A program made the position numbers and the translations under genes. Positions 24,174 through 31,556 of a stretch of 64,000 bases of DNA are shown piece by piece; position 1 is the first letter of the stretch; each line of letters starts with the position of its first letter. Source of the DNA: an uncultured Collinsella sp. (GTDB taxonomy: Bacteria; Actinomycetota; Coriobacteriia; Coriobacteriales; Coriobacteriaceae); NCBI GenBank assembly GCA_958412345.1, contig CATYSO010000006.1, positions 57,149-121,148 of the forward strand. Reading direction: 5' to 3'. The notes beneath the pieces are model-generated. The model was not told where the DNA came from and searched no databases. It saw nothing but the letters and a program-made list of their open reading frames with translations.

Positions 24174-24248
24174 TTATCGTCGTCGGGAAATTGCGCGCTG
24201 GCGTCGGATGGCATTGTCTGCAGTAGTGATGATCTTTACGAACTGCAT
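24174..24248 (-). CDS. Arginine-rich leader peptide of argG (24 residues)
   Basis: ATG at 24246-24248 with AAAGGAGAGG a few bases upstream. The peptide begins MQFVKIITTADN and ends AIRRQRAISRRR. Six of the last ten residues are arginine: CGA, CGC, CGC and then three consecutive CGA codons, followed by tandem TAA TAA. Clustering of arginine codons immediately before the stop, ahead of an arginine biosynthesis gene, is the classic signature of an attenuation leader. Ribosomes would stall on the arginine codons when charged Arg-tRNA is scarce and allow read-through into argG. Function is inferred from position and codon content. Confidence 0.75.
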   Translation of the reverse strand: MQFVKIITTADNAIRRQRAISRRR

Positions 24249-24522
24249 CTGCCTCTCCTTTCACCTATCGCCGGGCGCAATTCATATATCGTAAACGGTA
24301 CCTTTTCCTCGGTAAGCGGTTGTTTTTCCGTCTCCGTTTTCGATGTTCGCTATATTACGCTAAAGTGCCAGCAGCACAAGCGACAAATTCAAATTTCTGA
24401 AAAGTTTTTTCATTACTTTGTGAATTGCAGTGCAAATACGCTCCGTTCCTGCGACAATACGCTCGGTTACAGGTTGATGGTTATAACGTCTGAAACAATT
24501 TCGAAACGAAAGGCGCGCTTTT
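24249..24522. other. AT-rich divergent region upstream of argG leader and HAD gene
   Basis: About 274 bases, noticeably AT-richer than the flanks, expected to hold divergent promoters. TATAAC (24482-24487) could serve the plus-strand HAD gene. The argG leader promoter should lie near 24270-24310, where TTTACG and GATATAT occur on the minus strand. I could not define a good pair and see no convincing ArgR box. Confidence 0.35.
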
Positions 24523-25350
24523 ATGCAAACTTACGAATCGGACACCAATATCGGCAGCATTAAGATTCTCGCCGTTGATATGGACAAGACGCTTCTCACC
24601 GACGAGCGTGTACTACCCCAGGGCCTCGACGAGCGCTTGGACAAGCTCGCCGAGGCTGGCATCGTGTTCTGCCCCGCCAGCGGACGCCCTGCCCCCAAGC
24701 TCGAGGAGATGTTCGAGGGTATTAAGAACCGCCTTGCTTTTTGTCCCGACAACGGAGCCTGCGTCATCTATCGCGGCAGCTATATCTATAAGAGCAACAT
24801 CGATGTGGCGCTGTATCAGCAGGTGCTCGCTCGTGCCTCGGAGGACCCGCGCGCCGTTCCCGTCCTGTGCTGCTACGACGAGTTCTATGTGCTCGCCCGC
24901 GACCATCAGTACCACGACGAGATCAGCGTGTACTACAACACGATCAACTATGTCGACACCTTTGAGGGCCTTGATATCGAGTCCAATAAGATCTCGGTCT
25001 TTTTCCCTGCCTACGATGCCGAGCCCGCATTCCGCGAGACCTATAGCCCCGCGTTCTCGGATCAGCTCTACGTCACCAATGCGGGCCGCGAGTGGATCGA
25101 CTTTATGAACCTGGGCGTCGACAAGGGTTCGGGCGTGGCGCATTTGTGCGAGCACCTGGGCATCGATATCGCCGACGCTGCCGCCGTGGGCGACACCTAC
25201 AACGATATTCCCATGCTGGAGCGCGTCGGACATAGCTTTATCGTGGACAATGCCGAGGAGCATATGAACGCGCACGCCAAGTGGCGTATTCCGAGCAACA
25301 ACGACGGGGGCGTACTGACGCTCATCGACGCCATCTTGGCGGCTCGTTAA
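24523..25350 (+). CDS. Cof-type HAD-superfamily phosphatase
   Basis: 275-aa HAD IIB phosphatase, cytoplasmic, probably acting on sugar or nucleotide phosphates. Motif I is AVDMDKTLLT (17-26; D19 and D21), motif II PASGRPAPKLEEM, the lysine motif is VDKGSGVAHLCEHLGI and motif IV is AAVGDTYNDIPML. The C2 cap lies between. The ATG at 24523 follows GAAAGG by nine bases. Divergent from the argG leader. Substrate unknown. Confidence 0.85.
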   Translation: MQTYESDTNIGSIKILAVDMDKTLLTDERVLPQGLDERLDKLAEAGIVFCPASGRPAPKLEEMFEGIKNRLAFCPDNGACVIYRGSYIYKSNIDVALYQQVLARASEDPRAVPVLCCYDEFYVLARDHQYHDEISVYYNTINYVDTFEGLDIESNKISVFFPAYDAEPAFRETYSPAFSDQLYVTNAGREWIDFMNLGVDKGSGVAHLCEHLGIDIADAAAVGDTYNDIPMLERVGHSFIVDNAEEHMNAHAKWRIPSNNDGGVLTLIDAILAAR

Positions 25351-25359
25351 ACTCGCCGC

Positions 25360-25481
25360 CATGCCCGGGGCCGGCCGTTTGATTTTTGTTCGGTCAGGTC
25401 CTGGGCTCGCTCGGAAAGCACATTAAGTGCTTTCCGGCTCGTGCGGAATCTACAAAAATCAAACGGCCGGCCCCGGGCATG
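25360..25481. repeat. Large inverted repeat with nested hairpin, family D copy 1
   Basis: Perfect 30-base arms at 25360-25389 and 25452-25481 with core GGGGCCGGCCGTTTGATTTT. Inside the 62-base loop is a second perfect hairpin CGGAAAGCAC (25412-25421) / GTGCTTTCCG (25427-25436). No coding capacity. It lies ten bases past the HAD stop, between convergent genes. A structurally similar element is at 39288-39371. Confidence 0.92.
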
Positions 25482-25551
25482 GCTACGCTGACTTGCTTGC
25501 CGCATGGATGGCGTCTTGGCGCCTAGATACTTTGGCTGATTTTTATTGAAC

Positions 25552-25590
25552 GAAGGACGCTCCTTGTTGATGAGGGGCGTCCTTCTGGTT
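25552..25590. terminator. Probable terminator between HAD gene and polA
   Basis: Nine-base stem GAAGGACGC / GCGTCCTTC, with CTGGTTTTG on the plus side. Lies between two convergent genes; orientation is uncertain. Confidence 0.45.
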
Positions 25591-25619
25591 TTGATTACTT
25601 TGGAATTGTAGGTGTGCCC

Positions 25620-28370
25620 TTACTTGGCGTCTGCCCAGGTCACTCCAGTCGAAGCTTCGGCGATCAACGGTACGCGGAGGTCTACTACGTGCTCCATGAC
25701 GTCTTGGACCATCGCGGTTAGGCGCTCGACTTCGTCGACCGGGCACTCAAAGTCCAGTTCGTCGTGTACCTGCAGGATCATGTGAGCGGCAAAGCCTTCT
25801 TCTTCCAGACGGCGGCTCACGCGGGCCATCGCGATCTTGATGATGTCGGCGGCGGTGCCCTGCATGGGGTGGTTCATGGCCGTGCGCTCGCCAAAGCCAC
25901 GGAGCTGCGGATTTTTGGCCTTGAGCTCCGGAATATGGCGACGGCGGCCGTACATGGTCTCGGCGTAGCCCGTCTGCTTGGCACGCGCCACCACGTTGTC
26001 GAGGAACGTGCGCACGCCCGGGTAGGCCTCGTAGTAGCGATCGATCATGTCGCGCGCCTCGGCCATCGAGATGTGCAGCGACTGCGACAGGCCGTAGGCC
26101 TGCTGACCATACACGATGCCAAAGTTCACGGCCTTGGCGCGGCTGCGCAAGTCGGGCGTCACCTCGGACACCGGCACGCCAAATACGCGCGCGGCCGTCT
26201 CGGCATGGAAGTCCTCGCCCTCGTTGAAGGCGCGCACCAGATGCTCGTCACCCGAAAGATGCGCGAGCAGGCGCAGCTCGATCTGTGAGTAGTCCACCGC
26301 CAAAAAGACGCTTCCCTCGCCCGCCGAGAACGCCGTCTTGACGGTACGCCCCAGCTCCGAGCGTGTCGGAATGTTTTGCAGATTGGGGTCGCTCGAAGAC
26401 AGGCGCCCCGTCGCGGTGATGGTCTGGTTGTACGTGGTGTGCACACGCCCGTCACCACGGCGCAGCGGACCTAGCGTGTCCAGATAGGTCGACTTAATCT
26501 TGGACTTCTCACGCCAGTCCAAAATCAGGCGCACGATCTCGTGGTCGCGGGCAAGGTCGCTCAGCACCTTGGCGTTGGTCGAATAGTAGCCGCGCTTGGT
26601 CTTTTTGAGGCCCTTGGTCGGAAGCCCCATAACATCAAACAGCACGTGCGAGAGCTGCATGGGGCTGCCAATGTTAAAGGTCTCGTCGCCTGCCAGGTCA
26701 CGAATGCTGCGCTCGACCTCGGTGATCTGGGTCGCCAGACCCTCGGACAGGCTGCGCAGCCGATCGGGATCCACGAGCATACCCGCGCGCTCCATCTTGG
26801 CAAGTACCGGAACGAGCGGCATCTCGATGCCATCGAACACGTTGGCGGCATTCTCGCGGGCCATGCACTCGCGCAGCGGTGCGACCAGCGCCAGTGTCAG
26901 GGCCGCAGTACGGGCGGCTGGCACCGGAGCGTTCTCACCAGCACCCTCTGCGCCGCGCGCCGCAGGCAACGCCATCTGCAAATACGTATCGGCAAGATAT
27001 GCCTCATCGAACTCGGAACGATCGGAATCCAGCAGATAGGCAGCCACCACGGTATCGAAGATGCGCGTGGAATCGGCTGACAACGGGTCCATGAGCTCGG
27101 GCTCAGAAGAATCGATGGGCGAAAGCTCGTGCAGCAGCGCCTTCGTATCCGGGCTCGCCACACGGCCCTCCATAAACAGGCGCGCAAGTACGCCGGCGAT
27201 CACGCCGTGGACGAAGTTGAAGCCCTCGACAGCGGCAGGCGTGCCGTCATCGGCTTCCTCGAGCGCGAACAGGCCCTTGGACGTCGCCAACCACAGTGTG
27301 CGCGTCAGTCCAAAGAGCGCGCCCTCTTCCTTGTCGTCGTCCACCACGGCGGCGACCCACTCGCCCGCCTCGATCGCACGGGCAACCTCGGACGCCACGG
27401 CAGCAAGCGCCTCGGCATCGCCGGCAGCGGTGCGCTCAATCGTGGGCATCTCAAACGTGCTAGCAGCGGCAGCAGCGCCACCCTCGTCACCGATCAGTGC
27501 CAAGAAACGGTTCTGCATGGCAGTGATACCAAGCGTACCCAGTGCTGCGGACACCTCATCTGCAGAAAACGCCGGGAAGGACGTCGCCTCAAAATCGAGC
27601 TCAACGGGCGCATCGGTGCGGATGGTTGCGACCTTGCGGCTCAGCAGGGCATCGTCGATGTGTGCGCGCAGGTTCTCGCCCATCTTGCCCTTGACCTCGT
27701 CGGCATGCGCGATGACTTCGTCCAGGCTGCCGTACTGCGCGATGAGCGCGCTTGCCTTTTTGGGACCAATACCCGGTACGCCGGGAATGTTGTCCGACGT
27801 ATCGCCCTTCAGGCCATAGAAATCGGGCACGAGCGACGGCGTAATGCCGTGATACAGGTCGTCCACGCTCTCGGGCGTCATGATCGCCACGTCGGACAGG
27901 CCCTTGCGGGTCGAGACCACGTTGACGTGCTCGGTCACGAGCTGATACATGTCGCGGTCGCCGGTCACCAGCAGCATGTCGCAGCCGGCCTCCTCACCCA
28001 GGCGCGCCATGGTTCCCAGGATATCGTCGCCTTCCCAGCCCTCAGACTGCAGAATCGGCACATTGAGCGCACCGAGCAGCTCCTTGATCATCGGAAACTG
28101 CGCGTGCAAATCGGGGTCCATGGGCGGGCGCTGCGCCTTATACTGCGGCAGCATCTCCATGCGCACGCGCGGCTTGCCTTTATCAAACGCCACGACCACA
28201 CCGTCGGGGTTAAAGGCATCGATCATCTTGAGGAACATGTTCAGAAAACCAAAGATCGCGTTGGTGGGGCGACCGTCCGGCGCGTTCATGGTCGGCGGCA
28301 CGGCGTGGAAGGCGCGATGCATGAGCGAGTTGCCGTCGATGACGGCAAAGGTACGGCGCTTGTCAGACAT
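25620..28370 (-). CDS. polA: DNA polymerase I
   Basis: Repair and Okazaki-fragment polymerase of 916 aa. The N-terminal 5'-nuclease domain (about 5-290) has VIDGNSLMHRAF, GWEGDDILGTMA, VTGDRDMYQLV and SDNIPGVPGIGPKKA. The polymerase domain has motif A DYSQIELRLLAHLSGD, motif B RSRAKAVNFGIVYGQQAYG and motif C LQVHDELDFE. The middle 3'-5' exonuclease domain lacks the DEDD residues: VVDDDKEEG stands where FDTET is expected. Proofreading is therefore predicted absent, as in many actinobacterial and Thermus PolA. ATG at 28368-28370 starts the conserved MSDKRRTFAVIDG. Confidence 0.95.
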   Translation of the reverse strand: MSDKRRTFAVIDGNSLMHRAFHAVPPTMNAPDGRPTNAIFGFLNMFLKMIDAFNPDGVVVAFDKGKPRVRMEMLPQYKAQRPPMDPDLHAQFPMIKELLGALNVPILQSEGWEGDDILGTMARLGEEAGCDMLLVTGDRDMYQLVTEHVNVVSTRKGLSDVAIMTPESVDDLYHGITPSLVPDFYGLKGDTSDNIPGVPGIGPKKASALIAQYGSLDEVIAHADEVKGKMGENLRAHIDDALLSRKVATIRTDAPVELDFEATSFPAFSADEVSAALGTLGITAMQNRFLALIGDEGGAAAAASTFEMPTIERTAAGDAEALAAVASEVARAIEAGEWVAAVVDDDKEEGALFGLTRTLWLATSKGLFALEEADDGTPAAVEGFNFVHGVIAGVLARLFMEGRVASPDTKALLHELSPIDSSEPELMDPLSADSTRIFDTVVAAYLLDSDRSEFDEAYLADTYLQMALPAARGAEGAGENAPVPAARTAALTLALVAPLRECMARENAANVFDGIEMPLVPVLAKMERAGMLVDPDRLRSLSEGLATQITEVERSIRDLAGDETFNIGSPMQLSHVLFDVMGLPTKGLKKTKRGYYSTNAKVLSDLARDHEIVRLILDWREKSKIKSTYLDTLGPLRRGDGRVHTTYNQTITATGRLSSSDPNLQNIPTRSELGRTVKTAFSAGEGSVFLAVDYSQIELRLLAHLSGDEHLVRAFNEGEDFHAETAARVFGVPVSEVTPDLRSRAKAVNFGIVYGQQAYGLSQSLHISMAEARDMIDRYYEAYPGVRTFLDNVVARAKQTGYAETMYGRRRHIPELKAKNPQLRGFGERTAMNHPMQGTAADIIKIAMARVSRRLEEEGFAAHMILQVHDELDFECPVDEVERLTAMVQDVMEHVVDLRVPLIAEASTGVTWADAK

Positions 28371-28536
28371 ATTGAATACCTCGCTTTGGGCTGGGCACAG
28401 TTTGCTCACACCAGTTTACACGCTCCCCGCCCCACGGCCACCGCACATCAGGCTTCCCTGCCGCTGCGGGCCCGCGCGTGATACGATGGCTCACGGTACA
28501 TCAACCAGCACGATCGATCCGAAAGGAGCCTGCGTC

Positions 28537-29934
28537 ATGGAGCGTCCCTGCGCATGGAAAAAGTACACGCCACAGCAAATCGAGGAGCTCGAGGAGCTTT
28601 GCCGCGGCTATAAGCAGTTTTTGAGCGAGAACAAGACCGAGCGCCTGTGCGTCAAGACCGGCATCAAGATGGCCGAGGAGGCGGGATACGTCGACTTGGA
28701 GACCGTGATTGCCGAGGGTCGCGAGCTCAAGGCAGGCGACAAGGTGTACGCCGCCAACCACGGCAAGGACCTTATGCTCGTCAACCTTGGCACCGCCCCG
28801 CTCGAGCAGGGCTTTAACATCCTGGGCGCCCACGTGGACTCGCCGCGTCTGGACCTTAAGCAGAATCCCGCCTTCGAGGCCGGCGACATGGCCTACCTCG
28901 ACACGCACTACTATGGCGGCGTCAAGAGCTACCACTGGGTGGCCTCCCCGCTCGCGCTCGTGGGCGTCATCTGCAAAAAGGACGGCACCACCGTCGACAT
29001 CAACATCGGCGACAAGGCGGACGACCCGGTCTTTACCATCTCCGACCTGCTGATCCACCTCTCGAGCGAGCAGATGTCCAAGCCCGCCAAGAACGCCGTC
29101 GACGCCGAGATCCTCGACGTGATCGTGGGCGGCCGCCCCGTCAAGTTTGACGAGGACGACAAGGATGCCCCCAAGGAGCCCGTCAAGCAGATGTTCCTGG
29201 ATATCCTCAAGGAGCAGTACGACGTCGAGGAGGAGGACTTCCTCTCCGCCGAGATCGAGGTCGTGCCCGCTGGCCCGGCCCGCGACATGGGCCTCGACCG
29301 CTCCATGATCTTGGGCTATGGCCACGACGACCGCGTCTGCGCCTACCCCTCCATGCTCGCCCAGATCAACGTCGCCAACGTGGAGCGCACGAGCATCACG
29401 CTCATCGTCGACAAGGAGGAAATCGGTTCCGTGGGCGCCACCGGCATGACGAGCCGCTTCTTCGAGAACACCGTCGCCGAGATCATGACGCTCGCCGGCG
29501 AGGACAGCCCGCTGGCCCTGCGCCGCGCACTCGCCCGCAGCCGCATGCTCTCCTCCGACGTGTCCGCCGGCTTCGACCCGGGCTACGCCGGCAAGTTCGA
29601 GACCAAGAACGCAGCCTTCATGGGTCGCGGCCTGTGCTTTAACAAGTACACGGGCAGCCGCGGCAAGGGCGGCTCCAACGACGCCGACGCCGAGTACGTG
29701 GCCCTCGTCCGCGACATCATGGACGAGGCCGGCGTGGACTTCCAGACCTGCGAGCTCGGCCGCGTCAACGCGGGCGGCGGCGGCACCATCGCCTACATCA
29801 TGGCCAAGTACGGCATGAACGTCATAGACTCCGGTGTTGCCGTCCTATCCATGCACGCCCTGTGGGAGGTCGCCAACAAGGCCGACATCTACGAGGCATA
29901 TCGCGGCTACAAGGCCTTCCTCGAGCGCGCCTAA
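28537..29934 (+). CDS. M18 family aminopeptidase
   Basis: Zinc aminopeptidase of 465 aa, a cytoplasmic dodecameric enzyme that trims peptides. Metal and catalytic residues lie in NILGAHVDSPRLDLK, IVDKEEIGSVGATGM, SRMLSSDVSAGFDPGYAGKF and the C-terminal VLSMHALWEVANKADIYE. GRVNAGGGGTIAYIMAKYGMNVIDSGVAV also matches the family. The ATG at 28537 follows AAAGGAG by eight bases; the long in-frame extension upstream is antisense to polA and is rejected. It is followed by a family A palindrome with a short T-run. Confidence 0.9.
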   Translation: MERPCAWKKYTPQQIEELEELCRGYKQFLSENKTERLCVKTGIKMAEEAGYVDLETVIAEGRELKAGDKVYAANHGKDLMLVNLGTAPLEQGFNILGAHVDSPRLDLKQNPAFEAGDMAYLDTHYYGGVKSYHWVASPLALVGVICKKDGTTVDINIGDKADDPVFTISDLLIHLSSEQMSKPAKNAVDAEILDVIVGGRPVKFDEDDKDAPKEPVKQMFLDILKEQYDVEEEDFLSAEIEVVPAGPARDMGLDRSMILGYGHDDRVCAYPSMLAQINVANVERTSITLIVDKEEIGSVGATGMTSRFFENTVAEIMTLAGEDSPLALRRALARSRMLSSDVSAGFDPGYAGKFETKNAAFMGRGLCFNKYTGSRGKGGSNDADAEYVALVRDIMDEAGVDFQTCELGRVNAGGGGTIAYIMAKYGMNVIDSGVAVLSMHALWEVANKADIYEAYRGYKAFLERA

Positions 29935-29947
29935 CCAACCCTTCATC

Positions 29948-30025
29948 AGTTGCGGTGAAATACGGACTAAACTGGCCCATAACCGGCCAAAACAGACCGT
30001 ATTCCACCGCAACTTCCTTTTTGGC
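29948..30025 (+). repeat. Family A palindrome copy 2, also a likely terminator
   Basis: Arms at 29948-29968 and 29994-30014 share 19 of 21 pairs. Arm one, AGTTGCGGTGAAATACGGAC, is nearly identical to the element at 9221-9291. Here it is followed by TTCCTTTTTGG, so it can act as a terminator for the aminopeptidase gene. Confidence 0.8.
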
Positions 30026-30037
30026 AGAGGAGAGTCC

Positions 30038-30847
30038 ATGCTGCAGGTCATCATTTCGCCCGCCAAGCAAATGCGCGCGGCCAGGGATGCTTTTGAAGTC
30101 CTGGGCATTCCACCTTTTGTGCACGAGACGGCTCGCCTCCACCGCGCACTGCTAGATATCGAGCGGAATGAAGGCAGCGGCGGTCTGCAGGCGCTATGGA
30201 ACGTGAGTGACAAACTGCTGGGGCCTTGCCTCAACACCCTGCATGAGTTCGGGCCCATCTTGGGAAACGGCGATCTCGACAATCCCGCACTCGCCCGTCA
30301 CCTCTCCCCTGCCGTCATGTCCTATCACGGCATTCAATACCAGAGCATGGCGCCCGAGGTGATGGATTCCGCGCAGCTCGCATGGCTGCAAGACCATCTG
30401 TGGATCCTCTCGGGCCTTTACGGATGCGTACGCCCCTTTCATGCCGTCGAACCGTATCGGCTGGAAATGGGCGCGAAGCTCGCCGTTGACGATGCCCGAG
30501 ACCTCTACGCGTTTTGGAGCGACAAGCTCGCGCAGGCTATCGCCCCGGCAGGCTCAAACACCACGATCGTCAACCTCGCCAGCGTAGAGTATGCCAAAGC
30601 CGTTCTGCCCCATCTCGCGGGCGACGCCACGGCCGTCACATGCCTTTTTGGCGAGGGTATCCGCAACGGGAAGCCCATCCAACGGTCGACCGCCAGCAAA
30701 AAGGCGCGCGGCTCCATGGTGCGGTGGATGGCAGAAAACGAGCTCGAGGATGCAAGCGAACTTACCGCATTCAACATCGGCTATCGTCACATCCCCGAGC
30801 TTTCAGACGAAAACACCCTGGTTTTCATGAACGCGCAGGCACAATAG
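30038..30847 (+). CDS. yaaA: YaaA family protein (DUF328, peroxide stress)
   Basis: 269-aa protein with the family start MLQVIISPAKQM and the motifs AVMSYHGIQYQSM, LWILSGLYGCVRPFHAVEPYRLEMGAKL, IVNLASVEYAKAV and late ENTLVFMN. In E. coli YaaA lowers free iron during peroxide stress. The structure suggests DNA binding, but the activity is not settled. ATG at 30038 follows GAGGAG by five bases. It starts about 20 bases behind the family A palindrome. Confidence 0.88.
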   Translation: MLQVIISPAKQMRAARDAFEVLGIPPFVHETARLHRALLDIERNEGSGGLQALWNVSDKLLGPCLNTLHEFGPILGNGDLDNPALARHLSPAVMSYHGIQYQSMAPEVMDSAQLAWLQDHLWILSGLYGCVRPFHAVEPYRLEMGAKLAVDDARDLYAFWSDKLAQAIAPAGSNTTIVNLASVEYAKAVLPHLAGDATAVTCLFGEGIRNGKPIQRSTASKKARGSMVRWMAENELEDASELTAFNIGYRHIPELSDENTLVFMNAQAQ

Positions 30848-30870
30848 GCCCGCCGTTTCCAAACACCCCA

Positions 30871-31386
30871 TTACTCCGCCAAGCCGTCGGCCTTTGCAAT
30901 CTCGCTCGTCGAGCCATCTTGGTAGGTAATCTTAACGTGCCCTACGTCGGATACCGCAACGCCCGACGGAGGTTCCAGACGCCACTCCGTCAGAGCGATA
31001 TCCATAGTCGTGGGCACATCGCCCTGGTCTTTGAGCTTCACCGTGAGTGTTTTGAGTGCCTCATCAAACGTCACGCGTTCGATTTCTTCACCCGGAATAG
31101 ACCCGCCGCTCAACTGCAGCTGCACAAACTCGTCGCGCGGATACCAATAGTCACCCGGCGCGGCAACGGTATTGCCGCCAGAGACCTTCATCGTCATAAT
31201 CGGTAGGCTATCATCAGCCTCGAACTCCCATGCAACGCCGCCGCGACCACCAAACGTCCAGATACAAAAGGCAATCACCAGCACGGCAAGCACCGCAAAA
31301 CCAATCGCGACAAGGCCATGGTGCGCACGGCTTTCCTCGGCCGATACATCCCATTGCGTCTCTCGATACAGATGCTTGTCTTCCAT
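30871..31386 (-). CDS. Hypothetical membrane-anchored protein
   Basis: 171 aa with one membrane segment (LVAIGFAVLAVLVIAFCIWTF, about 25-45) after a charged cytoplasmic N-terminus. An extracytoplasmic beta-rich domain of about 120 residues follows. ATG at 31384-31386 is preceded by GGGGAGG five bases upstream; the longer in-frame N-terminus overlaps the divergent TPP riboswitch and is rejected. No family recognised. It is convergent with yaaA and divergent from thiC. Confidence 0.7.
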   Translation of the reverse strand: MEDKHLYRETQWDVSAEESRAHHGLVAIGFAVLAVLVIAFCIWTFGGRGGVAWEFEADDSLPIMTMKVSGGNTVAAPGDYWYPRDEFVQLQLSGGSIPGEEIERVTFDEALKTLTVKLKDQGDVPTTMDIALTEWRLEPPSGVAVSDVGHVKITYQDGSTSEIAKADGLAE

Positions 31387-31411
31387 GTTCGCCTCCCCAC
31401 AGGCACGCTCG

Positions 31412-31442
31412 TTGGCCCAATCGTACCCATTCAGGCTATACT
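31412..31442 (+). promoter_or_regulatory. Predicted thiC promoter
   Basis: -10 TATACT (31437-31442) with a possible -35 TTGGCC (31412-31417), 19-base spacer. A start near 31449 would begin the transcript just before the TPP riboswitch. Confidence 0.45.
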
Positions 31443-31456
31443 TGAGCCCATGACAT

Positions 31457-31552
31457 AACGGGGAGCTTGCAGGACAAGACGGCAGGCTGAGACTGGGCGC
31501 GCCCGCCCTGACCCGCAAACCTGATATGGGTAATGCCAATGAAGGGAGCCGT
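31457..31552 (+). promoter_or_regulatory. TPP riboswitch (THI element)
   Basis: Contains the conserved thiamine pyrophosphate aptamer blocks: ACGGGGAGC, GGCTGAGACTGGG, GACCC, and CTGATATGGGTAATGCCA followed by AAGGGAG. P1 can form from ACGG (31458) and CCGT (31549). The conserved AAGGGAG at the aptamer 3' end doubles as the thiC ribosome binding site, pointing to control of translation initiation. Confidence 0.95.
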
Positions 31553-31556
31553 GCCA

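Noticed and set aside
24105..24563. 152-residue plus-strand ORF upstream of the Cof-type HAD gene
   Set aside because: It overlaps the argG leader peptide and terminator on the other strand and the start of the HAD gene. It has no ribosome site, and its composition is leader-like.
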